A stretch of 64,000 nt of DNA from Tubulanus polymorphus. Taxonomy: Eukaryota > Nemertea > Palaeonemertea > Tubulaniformes > Tubulanidae. Position numbers and translations under genes: made by a program. The notes below the pieces were generated by a model. It did no database searches and had not been told where the DNA came from. It was given only the letters and a program-made list of their open reading frames with translations. Location: NCBI RefSeq assembly GCF_964204645.1, contig NC_134035.1:2184001-2248000 (forward strand). Direction: 5' to 3'. Positions 34,101 through 45,300 of the stretch are shown here, in pieces (position 1 is the stretch's first letter; every line of letters starts with the position of its first letter).

Positions 34101-36788
34101 AATCCTGAGAAATTGTCAGTACCTGTAATTTCTCATACTCTTGTCTCTCGGTTTCTAATTGCCGTCGACAAGTTTCCAGTTCTATTTCCAGCTGTTTGTT
34201 TGATGCTGTTATTCTTTCTAATTCCTGAAAATGAATTAATGCATATACAAACACGAATCCGAGTCCGAATCTGCGTTAGTGCGGTATTTAATACTATATA
34301 ACTACTAAAACAATCGACTGGTTCTCATCATTTCAGCATTGATCATGATGAAGAGAACAAACCTTTTTAAATGCGGATTTCTCGTTTTCCAAAGCCGACA
34401 ACTGAACTCGTGATAAAGTGGTCGTTTTATCAATCGATCGAGTATTATTCGAATCACCAGCAGCAGACGGATCATTCTTATGATCATCGTTATTCAGTAA
34501 AGACGATGACGACGATGCAGTAGATGAAATTCGGCCATTTTCTTGTGACGCTTCCTTGAAAATATCGAGCATATGTACAATTTATTGTATAGAAACCTTC
34601 AGACAGTCAATATTTGTAGCATGAGATCTTGGCGAACACTTTTTGGGGTTGTGTATATGAAACATAAAGCATCGTTGTTCCAAGATTGGTCTAATGGGGT
34701 GGTTCCAGACTGCAGCTGGGTACCTACATTAACTCAAGAGAGCCAAACCAACTGAAATGTGCTGCCCACTGAAAGAGCATTTCAGTCATATTCAATATAC
34801 CTAACGCGCATGTATCAAATAAAAGCAGTCATTGACCACACTCATATACAGTAAACCCATCAAATTTTCACTTGATGAACACAGATCTTAGAACCAGTGT
34901 AATATAGATAACCAAATAATGTTCATTGTGCAACTAAGAATTTCATCAAACTTGAAAAACATTGGTCCAGATTTATTCAAGTTACGAGCAGTTTACCGTG
35001 TTATTTTTTTTCTGATCTTTTTTCTAACACTAAAGTCCTCACCGGTTTGAATAGTTGTGTTTCAGTATTGCTACTAGATCGATCCAAGTCAAGATCTTCT
35101 AACATTTTCAGCACGGCATCCTCATCAGCCGTTTCAGATCTCAGACCAGCGACGAAAGCGCCCGCGATTTTATCAGTATCGACACGCGAGTCATCGGGCG
35201 CTGAATCAACGGCAGTTTGTTCGACGGATGAGGTAGAAGTCAAATCTAAGTCGAGAAAGCTGCTCTGCACCTGCAATACGTACGGTAGAAAATATATATT
35301 CATCAATATTCTAATGTTAATTCTAATGAATTTTTGAGTTGGTAAAATAGAAAGGCGTGGCGAATGAAAGTGAAATCGCACTAATCACTATTTGAAAGTG
35401 AAATTTGTGAAAAATGCAGTTTGTTGAAGTTTGTTAGAATTTAAGTCACTGGACTTATGCAGGTACAGTTGAACCTTCGTTAATACGATTCTGTTAAAGA
35501 TGAAACTCGTTTATTACAATGATTTCCAACCTGTCCGAGCTAAGATATTAATATCAAACAAGATAAGACAAAACCTGTTTAATAATACAAACAACAATTT
35601 CACTTTTGCCCACAAGATTTGTATTAGTGAGGTTCCACTGAATGTCTGAGGGGATGCAGGATCCAGGCTATAGATTGATATCTGCAATAATTCACATTGC
35701 AGACCTATAACGGTACATGTATTTAATACATGGAATGCTCTAGGTATGGAATTGCATACGTAGAGCTATCAGGGATAGTCCATCTATTGATGCTTTTAAG
35801 CATAATCTTAAAACTTACCTTTTTAGACAAACATTTGAAATGTGATTTTTATATCTACCTATTTTCTATGTTTTATTGTATCTTAATGATTCTTATGTTT
35901 TTATGCTTTGTAAAGCGCCGTGATAAATTCCATTAGTACGGCGCTATATAAGAAAATAAATAATTATTATTATTATTATCAAAATACCTGATTTAATGCA
36001 TTATGAGCGGTCAGAACATCTCGTTCCAAGTCAAACGCCGGGTATGTCTCCGGAGGAGGATCGTTGCTTGAAGAGGTCGCAGACGGCGGTTGACCATCGA
36101 TGAGATTAACAGCAGACGTCGATGTTTGAATCAGATCTGGCTGAGCGCCAACTTAAAACAGAAAGAATTCTTTTAACTAGGCCTATCGCGAAAAAGATGC
36201 CACAAAAACTTGTTGAACGTGAAAGAATTATATTCTATAATACAATTGAAATTCAACAAAGGTCCATTGTGTGGGACAGTCGCCTAATCAAGGCTTGGAT
36301 ATTATCTAAGACTGATCTAAGTGTAAGGCATAGAGCAATCTTACCACTCACAACCAGTTCATGAATTTATTTATAAAAAGACGACCCTGAAATCAATACG
36401 CACCGCCGACTGGAAAAACAGCCCATTGAGCAATAGTAGCTTCACCAGGTCGAGCTTCGCCAGGAGCGACCGGTTCAGCACCCTAGAAAACAACCATTTC
36501 ATCAGTTACAGGATAATCAAGCTGGGTATAATGGTTAGACTTACACCATGCAAAATGCCAGTTTCTCATCATCTAAAATTTTTAAAAATGGTCGGGGTTG
36601 GATTTTTTATTTTCTATTTTTCCGACAATTTCAAATAAATAATGGGCCTTATATTTCAACAACTAAAATCATAAAATTGAATATTTGGCACGCGACAGTT
36701 CACTGCTCGGCCTTACCTCAAAGCCACCAAATTCTCCAAAGTCGTCATCATCATCGTCTTCCAAATACTGACCGGACGCTGCAGAGTC
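31178..36788 (-). CDS. CCDC91: CCDC91 (p56)-like GGA-binding coiled-coil protein, exon 1 missing
   Basis: Thirteen exons: 36788-36717, 36482-36404, 36151-35988, 35270-35043, 34554-34363, 34224-34123, 33794-33609, 33153-33061, 32679-32611, 32512-32426, 32002-31913, 31829-31716 and 31300-31178. They sum to 1599 nt, with consistent phases and a TGA stop. The first listed exon encodes an acidic run and FGEFGGFE, the FGGF-type motif by which mammalian p56 binds the GAE domain of GGA adaptors. The next exon has QWAVFP. A Ser/Asp-rich linker follows, then a heptad-rich coiled coil beginning near GHDAVALIVEEYK and ending RRQLSSLDVFLEGARKQL, both close to the vertebrate CCDC91 pattern. The expected role is trans-Golgi to endosome carrier traffic. 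An in-frame TAG precedes the first exon, so an upstream ATG exon must exist and was not found. At 532+ aa it is longer than the human protein, mainly in the linker. Confidence 0.9.
31365..31455 (-). mobile_element. tRNA-derived SINE head
   Basis: On the minus strand an A-box-like GGGCTAGTCGGGC precedes a B box GGTTCAAATCC (plus-strand 31387-31397). It lies in the last intron of the CCDC91-like gene. The stems do not form a clean tRNA cloverleaf. Confidence 0.55.
32735..32830. mobile_element. MITE end with CAGTAGAACCT terminus
   Basis: TACAGTAGAACCTTGTTACAA resembles the ends of the elements at 35465-35640 and 41334-41822. A matching opposite end was not located, so it may be a fragment. Confidence 0.4.
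35465..35635. mobile_element. MITE with CAGTKGAACCT inverted ends
   Basis: The left end CAGTTGAACCTTCGTTAATA pairs with the inverted right end (CAGTGGAACCTCACTAATAC on the other strand). It is about 170 bp, non-coding, in an intron of the CCDC91-like gene. The ends are reminiscent of pogo/mariner-type MITEs; a TA duplication is seen only on the left. Confidence 0.55.
35710..35985 (+). mobile_element. 5'-truncated LINE 3' end (CR1/L2-like)
   Basis: The frame at about 35768-35836 reads IRDSPSIDAFKHNLKTYLF then RQTF, the C-terminal signature of LINE ORF2 proteins. A preceding TGGAATGCT (WNA) is in another frame, so the copy is frameshifted. It ends with AAGCGCCG, GGCGCTATATAAG and ATT repeats. 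It inserted in an intron of the CCDC91-like gene, opposite to transcription. Confidence 0.8.
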
Positions 36789-39700
36789 CTACAGTGATAG
36801 AGAATCTACTATTACTATTCAAGTAGGCCTTTACCTCAAAAATATAATTTACCCAGCATTAAAAGAGCCATTGGCCATAGTAAGGCTAATGATGGGACAA
36901 AGAAATACTTATATTTTTTCTCGTAAAATGAAACAGCTTTTCATCTTGGAAATCAGAATATATATCATACTATTATTATATTTTATCAAATACCAACTAC
37001 GATAAAACATCAGTATCATCTAATTAGGCTAATAAGAATCAATGTCTCACGGTAAAACATTCACATTTCAAGGGAGGACTATATTACTGAGTCCACTATT
37101 TAGCGGGATAACCTGCCGAGTGATAAGCAGATTATTACGTGTTCAGGCTGCACTGGTTGTCCCATTGTGAAATTACAGGAACAATCCAATAGGATTAGTG
37201 TGGGGAAACAATGATCTGAATGATGTAAAGCAAGATGAAACAAATTATCAATCAAGTCCCAATGCAATTTCAGAACTGTTGACGTGGATTGATATACGTT
37301 AGCCTATCATAGATAGTATCTATGTCAAAACCGTTTGGATTGAATTGAAATTCTAAGATCAAGATTTAGACATAAATTCTTACGATTTCTGACATAATTC
37401 TTATCGATAAATTAGTGCACACAGGTAGATTTATAAAAATGATCTCGTTCCGAGTTGTCAGACGATTAAACGGCGAATTTAGCGTCAAAATCAAACTTTT
37501 AGAAACGAAATAATTTACGATTTTGACAATTAAATCGCGCTGTGGAGCCCTTACTCGCTTGCCACAGATGGCATTGTGAAGCGTCAGCCAGTCATCACCA
37601 GTACTCAGCTGCCACGGTATGCATTTTATAGCGTCAACCAGTCACTACTTCCCCACAAGGCGAATTTACCAGTCACTACATACCTCTCCACAGCACATAT
37701 AAGGCGAATCTATCCCGTCAAATCAGATTTGATTTTCCTAATCATAATTTGTTTGTCACGTGTAATCTAATCAAATAAGATTTGCACAACAGGATGAATT
37801 TGACGACTTGTACCAAATGGCTGACAAGAAAATACTCAGTCTCGCTTCAAAATATTGAATGAGTTCTCTGATGAAATAAACAAAGCAGGGTCAAGCCCAA
37901 AGGGCTTCATTTGAATCAACCTTTGATTGTTGCTAAAAACTTCATGAAACGATAAGGTGTTAACGTGAATCATATTTATTTTCATACAACAATTATAGAA
38001 AATGCCAGATTGGATGCTTGAGGAATTATAATGTAAGTTCCTCAACTACGATGACTGTATTTCAAAAAAAGACCAACCACAATGGTTACATTTTTTGGGC
38101 ACTTTTTCCACCCTCGACTAGGGCCAGTCTCAGCAGCGCAACACGTAATGTATTTATTCCCTCAAGAAATGAAAACACATTGAAATTTCAAAATTTCCAG
38201 ACCCTTGTTCCAGCTGCGTGGATACTCAATTTGCCCTTAAAAAAGTGTATTATTAATTTCTTTAGTTCTTCTGTCAAAGTATGCCCCTCGATCTGCCCAA
38301 TTTTGAGGAACTAGGTTCCAATTAGAATCCAAAATCTGCATCACAGCAAAAATAAATTCCTCTCAAATAGACTACAGTTTTATTTATTAATTTATATACT
38401 TTTATTTATTCATCTTACTATCAATTCATTATAATATATAATAATAATAATAATAATCACACAGACTCGATAAAGATGCACATGCCGCAGCAGGCTAATT
38501 CTCCAAACAAATAACACAAAAAACCCCAGAAAAATCTTGGCCGGAAATCACGCGAAGATAAAGCGCTACAACTTTCAAATGGACGAAGTTAAGTTCTCAG
38601 AAACTGGAATGCTTACGAGATATTGCAAATTGTGAATATTGCTCGAGGAAACTGAGATGATATGCGAAAGATTAGAAATATTCTAAAAAAATGCAACTCA
38701 CAAATTATGCATTTTCTAATTCTAAAACGACGGAATAATAAAGACAATGGCAAGAACTGTACTTATTCAATTCTAAAATTATATAAAACCATTTAAAAGT
38801 GGTTGTTTAGTAATTATCCATTCAAGCGTAACCTTTGAAAACACAACACACTTTAACAATTACCTCAAACGATCAGTTTTTCAATGGTTTCGCAAATTTA
38901 CGTCTTAAAAATATTATAGAACCCGGTTTTGAAATGAACGCACCAAACTTAAAAGGAATCAAACCAATTTTTCAATTATTCGACCCAAGAAACTAGATAA
39001 TCTTTGAATGAATTTGGTTCCTCAATACATAATTGTATAAAAGTCAAATATCAAAACTGATGTTTTTGTCAGATAATGAAAATATATCATCTTTGCATCA
39101 GGATCCAGTTCGACAGTTCTGAGTTAAGTTTCACTCAACAGTTATATGAGTCCATTTTCAATATTTCAACCCAAGTCAAATCCTTGCCCACAACTGTTAA
39201 ACTAGATCCTGAGTGCCTATCAACTACATTTCGTACTACAGTAGCAAAGCACAATCCTAACATACCAATAAGAAAGTGGTTTGGTTTTTTTTTCATGATA
39301 ACAATCAAAAAGAATTGTATTATCATAGTAACATAGTTGGAATTTGGCATAAAAATATAAGAAACTACTTTCATAGAATGATATCAAGTTCTATTGCAAC
39401 CATTTATGCTAAACTTCGGTGAAATTGTTTGCCTGGATTTCGCTATTTTAAAGTCGATGGCTACTGCTACTGCTAACAACAAAAATTTAATATGAAAATT
39501 AACGATATCGATAAAATGGCTACAGCTACATATTTAACAAAATTGTAACATTAACATCTTAACTGCTTAGTTCAGTACATTTCTACAACCAATCAAAACT
39601 TATGCAAGCCGGGTAAAATTTAGTAGTACCCAAGAAATCAGCCCCCAAACTTGCCATCAATTGCGCATGGACTTAATCGTGTTCCTTATCAAGCTGGCTA

Positions 39701-39990
39701 CAGCAGTGTGTGCTCGTGTGTGTTCTGACTAAGGAAAAATTCCAAGTGCAGTAGTAAAATTTTATCCCTGATTTACTTTAACGTCAAAACTCTTAGGTGT
39801 GGGTGTTACAACTAAACGTACAGTAGACTCTGCCTACAGCGGTAGTGCCGGCACTGGCATTACGTTACCAGTACAGACGATATAGATTATATAGTCGGTA
39901 TAGTCGGTGTATAGTCGGTATAGATTTTTGGATGTTTCTACATTGACAAACAGTTGGGAGAGAAAATCTATTCATTACTATTCTACCAAA
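36789..39990. other. 5' region of the CCDC91-like gene, no exon recognised
   Basis: It should contain the missing first exon of the CCDC91-like gene on the minus strand, but no short ATG exon with a phase-0 donor could be chosen among candidates. The block 37722-37845 is a dispersed repeat. ATA trinucleotide repeats lie at 38430-38456. No other gene is recognised. Confidence 0.4.
37722..37845 (+). repeat. Dispersed repeat, copy 2
   Basis: The counterpart of 29276-29400, opposite orientation, about 80 percent identical by eye. Confidence 0.75.
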
Positions 39991-40305
39991 TTAACCCTTT
40001 CAGTGCGTTTACACCGCAGTGCGGTGTATAAATCAGTGATAGATTTTGCTAGTACATGTATTGTATTGATTTTGATGTTGATATAGTAATTGTATTGATG
40101 TAATAAGTAATTAGTAATTATCTCACCTGAAAAATTGCTGCACCTGTCAAACTTAGTGAAATACTAGTTACTAACGATACACTGCGCCGCGGTGTAGATG
40201 CACTAGTAGTATTCGTTATTCAACACACTAGGGCGGAATTTTTAAAAATTTTCAAATTATCTCCAGCACTATAGGGCATTAATTAGTCAGCACTGAAAGG
40301 GTTAA
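39991..40305. mobile_element. piggyBac-type MITE, copy 1
   Basis: TTAA target duplications flank the inverted ends CCCTTTCAGTGC and GCACTGAAAGGG. The interior is AT-rich with a subterminal palindrome ACACCGCAGTGCGGTGT. Length is 315 bp including both TTAA. TTAA duplication with CCC ends is diagnostic of the piggyBac group (established). No transposase. Confidence 0.9.
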
Positions 40306-41098
40306 ACGGATTACCTGTTTTAGGCGGCGTCTACTGTAATTAAAAATTCACGCAAAACGACAGCGCTGACGATCATATCTAATTTCAACTATCATCAGCA
40401 ACGATCGCAAATTGTAAACGATCGCAAATTGTAAACGTAAGTTTTTTCACGGATTAAATCCGCGAACTGCAACTAGATTCATACTAGACAACAATCAAAC
40501 ACATAATTGGACAAAGAACGCCGAGAAATTAACACGTCTACACACTACGATTCTTTTTACATCTTCCGTTCTTCTGACTATTGTTTTTAAAATATATAAA
40601 ATATTATGTACAACTGTTTTAATTAAGAGCTTTAATAAAAAGCCTCAACCGCGGGAAGATAAAAATATATCACTGTCAAACAAGTGAATGGAGGGAAACT
40701 CTGGAATAATAAACACAATATAGTAAATACCGTTTAACAATGATCCCCAATAATGAAAAACCTTTTTCGGACGGACGCAGACTAAGTATCGAAAAATATT
40801 CTTCATTTTACCGAAAATCCCTACAGTCAGAGATATGTTTTTTCAAATATGTTTTAATGGTAGATTTATGACAAGATATCTGCTACAAGGTCGCTAGCTA
40901 CAAGGTCGTCTGGTACAAGGTCGTCTGCTACCCTCAACGGGTCAGTTTCACAGTCATGGCTTAGATTTCAGACCAGTATAAAACCAGCTTAGGTAGTTCT
41001 ACCAAGTCTTATGATTTAAGACCACTTTCTAAGATCAAAGTCACGACTGAGCTACTGAATCCAAGGTGTCAAAGGAGAATCATACAATATATATATCG

Positions 41099-41157
<59 letters not shown>

Positions 41158-41448
41158 GTATATAAATAATTAAAACATATTTCACAATGATTTTTTATCA
41201 AATTTTCTATTTACATCGAGTTTATAACAATCAATGATGTGGATGGATGGACATTTCATTAACGAATTAGACAAACGGCCTAAATCCAAAATATGAATGC
41301 GAATGCTGCGTTCAATGTAACTCGTATATTCTCACGGAGGAACCTCGTTAAAACAACCTCCGATGATAAGTGATTTTTTGGTTTACGAACCTAGAATTTC
41401 ATGATCCCAAAAAGGTAGAAAAAGAAATGCCATTGTAGGGCCAGTTGC
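40306..41448. other. Intergenic AT-rich DNA
   Basis: No gene is recognised. Short direct repeats of CTACAAGGTCG-like sequence occur at 40885-40930, and an (AT)n microsatellite at 41101-41152. Confidence 0.5.
41101..41152. repeat. (AT)n microsatellite
   Basis: An uninterrupted AT dinucleotide run of about 26 units. Confidence 0.95.
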
Positions 41449-41822
41449 TTAACCCTTTCAGTGCGTCTACACCGCAGTGCGGTGTATAAATCAGTGCTAG
41501 ATTTTTGCTAGTACACCGCACTGCGGTGTATTGATGTAATTAGTAATCATCTGTCTTGAAAAATAGCAGCTCCTGTCAAACATAGAGAAATACTAGTAAC
41601 TAATGATACACTGCGCTGTTGTATAGACGCACTAATGTGGTATTCCCGTTATTCAACACACAAGGGTGTAATTTTTTAAAATTTTAAAATTATCTCCAGC
41701 ACTATAGGATATAAATTAGTCAGCACTGAAAGGGTTAAAAGCAATATAATAATGGATATAATGAACTAGCAAGCAGTTTCTGGTTTCTTGAAGTTCGTTA
41801 TAAAACGAGGTTCCGCCGTGTA
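41334..41822. mobile_element. MITE with CGGMGGAACCTCGTT ends, interrupted
   Basis: The left end CACGGAGGAACCTCGTTAAA and the right end, read on the other strand, CACGGCGGAACCTCGTTTTA are inverted copies. The piggyBac MITE 41449-41738 lies between them, so it appears to have inserted into this older element. Confidence 0.55.
41449..41738. mobile_element. piggyBac-type MITE, copy 2
   Basis: TTAA-flanked, with the same ends and interior as copy 1 at 39991 but with an extra ACACCGCACTGCGGTGT palindrome and shorter overall (290 bp with both TTAA). Confidence 0.9.
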
Positions 41823-42308
41823 TAAAAAGGCTCGGAATTTTCATGAAAACATGTATTAAAACTATAGGACATCGTCTCATCATCGGGATTCAAAACCTGA
41901 TTGTATTAAGACCTCGCACCCTTTGTCCGTAGCTATGAGCCAAACAGGCAGACGGTCTCAGCATCCCGTCAAATATAAGAATTATGGATGAAAGATGAAT
42001 GATACGCGATGATGAGATGCAGGAAATCTCTTTTCAATATCGACGAAAAATACGAACAGAAATAGGTACAGAAAGTAGAAAATTCAAGGGACACGCTAGG
42101 GGTGAATATTCTCGGACGGTCGGCAGCAGTCCATTGCATCTTCTAAAATAATCCGCTCGCGCGTTAAACTGAACTCTTACAGCACCTCGACCCGGTTTTA
42201 GTCGATCGAAAAAACAAATCAATCCCATCGTCGTATAAACGTTAAAATCGCAATTCTCCAGTCGATTCCGAAGCAGTTTAAACCAGCGAGCGAGCGAACG
42301 TCTGTCGT
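41823..42308. other. 3' flank of the neurotactin-like gene
   Basis: This probably holds its 3' UTR. No other gene is recognised. Confidence 0.4.
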
Positions 42309-45300
42309 TCAGTTAACCCACGCGTACTCCGGCCACCACGCGTACATCGTTTTCAAACTGTTACAGATCTTCCACAGCGCGTCGAAATGCGCGATTTCGT
42401 TGTGTTGATTGAACGACGACGAATCGATGAATATATGACCCGGATACATTTTCCAATTCGACACGAAACCGCTGCGCACGATCTGCTTCATCGCCGCCTG
42501 CAGAACGGCCGGGAACGTCGCGTCGGAAACATAGTTCGACGCGTACGTCGTTTCGATGGCGCCGAACATGGCCAGGTAGTCCTGACCGTGGAACGCATAG
42601 CGCGTCGCGAAACCGACGTTGAACGGATCGTACGGTCGCGACGCGAGCGGTCGCGCCGTCACGATGTACCGATAGACGGGCATGCCGTTCGTTAAGCCGC
42701 CGAGGGCCGAGACGACGTCGTTGTACGGGCAGACGGCTCGTACGTACGACACGAGCTCGGTGAATCCTTCCTCCGAGTACATGTCGCGTTGTAGATTCTG
42801 CGACACGTCGGCCATCGTCGTGTTGAACACGGCGAACTGCGACTCGAATTCGGCGGTTTCCATCGGTGTCAGACTCTGCTGCGTGCGGAAATACGGAGGA
42901 TTCAAATCAGCTTCATTGCGTTCATTTCCTACAAAAAATACGAACAAATCATCAAGGTTCAGTTACAGTTTATCATAGTTTAGATTTAAGGCCAGTAGAC
43001 CATCTTAGTTCTACAATCTAACAATTTAAGACAGTTCTCAGGCTCAAACTCCAAAATTACCACGCATTTGTTCCCATTGCATTTTCGACATTTTGTATCT
43101 CGGGCCAATAGCTAAATTTTGACAAGACAACTTTTTGAATTTCTACCCTGTTCTAGAGCTAGACCCCCGTACTAACATTGTAACCAAGTGTCATCAAGAT
43201 CGACCCACGCTATTAATGAAGCTAAATAGCTGAAAGACAGACACACAGACAGTGCGAGAGAAAGGGTCTCACGGATAGCCTGAGAACAAAATTTGCAAAA
43301 CAAAATTTTGGTCTAATTGTGAGAGTAACTTTTATATTGAGAGATAGTGAAGTCTTGCAATAGATCTCGGTTGTTGGGAGTCTGATCACATGACTTACCG
43401 ACGACTAATGTAACTTTATTTCCGTCTCCGTTCTTCAAACGGTCGAGAGGCGCGCCCGGTAACACGTCGCCGTCGACGTAGATCATCGCGCCGGATTTAA
43501 CGCCCAACGCCGGGAATCGGAACTTCCACGGTTTGTTCCACGCGGGAAACTCGTCGTAAGGCGCCAACTTGACGACGTCCTCCGGGTGAAGATCGTACAA
43601 ACATTTCGTTTTGTTCGCCGCCTCCGTGCAATTCGATTTCCTATCGAGAGAGAAAATAAAACGATAAAGCGTCGCTGAAATAATGAATCAAACAAGTTCC
43701 GTAGTATTCCCGGAAATAGAAACAAAATTAATGAATCTATGATGATAGTAACCAAAATTGTGGCTCATTTATCAAAGGACCTCAGATTTATTAAACATTT
43801 TGTAAGTTTAACATGCTGCAATGGAAAGTTGTGTTTTCAGCGAGTATAATCCCATCTGTTAGCAATATGAGTTCCAAAGTTGTGAATTAAGATTTGACTC
43901 AGAGTTAACTCATTGTAAAATGAATTAATTCTAACTCAGAGTTAACACTAAATCATGACTATGGAACATGAGCCCGGGCTTTTTCCAAGCAAGACCACGA
44001 AAATCAGCGAGAGTTGATATCACTTACGTCATGAACGGTTCGTTATCCTGTAAAACTTGCGCAGCCGAACGATTTGATATCAGACCTCCGCTCATTATCC
44101 ACGCTCTGTGAAACAAACCGGCGGCTTTCGGCGAGGCGATCATAGCCAGCACGCTGGTACCACCCGAACCGAGACCGACTACAGTCACCTGGAATTATTG
44201 ATTGAACAGAGGAAATTTAGTGAAAACGACAGGAAAGTATCGATACAAGAGAGAGAGAAGAGAGCTACTTAGGTAGTCGCAGTTCGGTAATCTGCTGCCG
44301 CAAGATGATCACCCTCATCACCCTTTGAGTAATGACTAGGTATCAGGGTATCAGGCCTGGTAGTTCAACTCCAAAATGCTGCTCAGAAATCCCGAACAAA
44401 CACAATTACACAGAGATACAGGTTGTACAATGTCCCTGCATTTAACTTGTTGTTCAACTCATTTGTTACATAGAATTCTTTATATACCCGGTACTATTCT
44501 TCAGCCACAATCATAAAATGATTACTTATTGAATGATTTTGAATTTAAAGAACATTTTCTCTGGAAATACTTTCAATTTGCCTGATTGGTATGCAGTCAC
44601 TTAGTGACGCATTCATAGCCTGAACAGTAGAGTCCATCATCGGTGTAGACGCGCTAAAAGGGTTAAGACTATGTAATGAAGATACTCACTCGTGTCGGAT
44701 CGCCGCGGAATGCGCGTATGTTATTCTTGATCCAGCGTAACGCTTCGATTTGATCCTTCAGTCCGTAATTACCGGATGGTTGCTCGAGAGCGCCGAGCGC
44801 CAGGTAGCCGAACGCGTTCAAACGATAGTTGATGCTGACGACGACCATGTGCGAGCCGTGAACGAGACCGGTCATGTTGAATCGATCGAGTTCGTCGCTG
44901 CCTCCGACGTTCAGGTCGCCGCCGTGCACGTATACCATCACCGGGTGATCGGTGACGTTATCCTTCGGCGTCCAGATATTCATAAACAAACAATCTTCAG
45001 CTCCTACAGCCTGCACGCGATAAACAAATTTAAAATATTTCTATCGTTAGTTTTTGTAATCTCGATCACATTCATAAATTTGCTGGGTGCGCTGTTATAT
45101 GTAATGGTCTATTAAACATCTTATTTTAGTAGCCATTTAATACATGTAGCCACATTTTAATATATTGATAATCTTATTCTATAGTAGCCATGTAGCCATG
45201 TAGTACATGTTACCTTTTTAAACTAACATATGCTTCTCATTAATGTATTTTCAAGTTACCCGAGTAGGTTTCACACATGTCAAACTCGACGAAAGTCATC

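Noticed and set aside
42387-42978. Plus-strand open frames opposite the neurotactin-like last exon
   Set aside because: Shadows of the GC-rich coding exon on the other strand.
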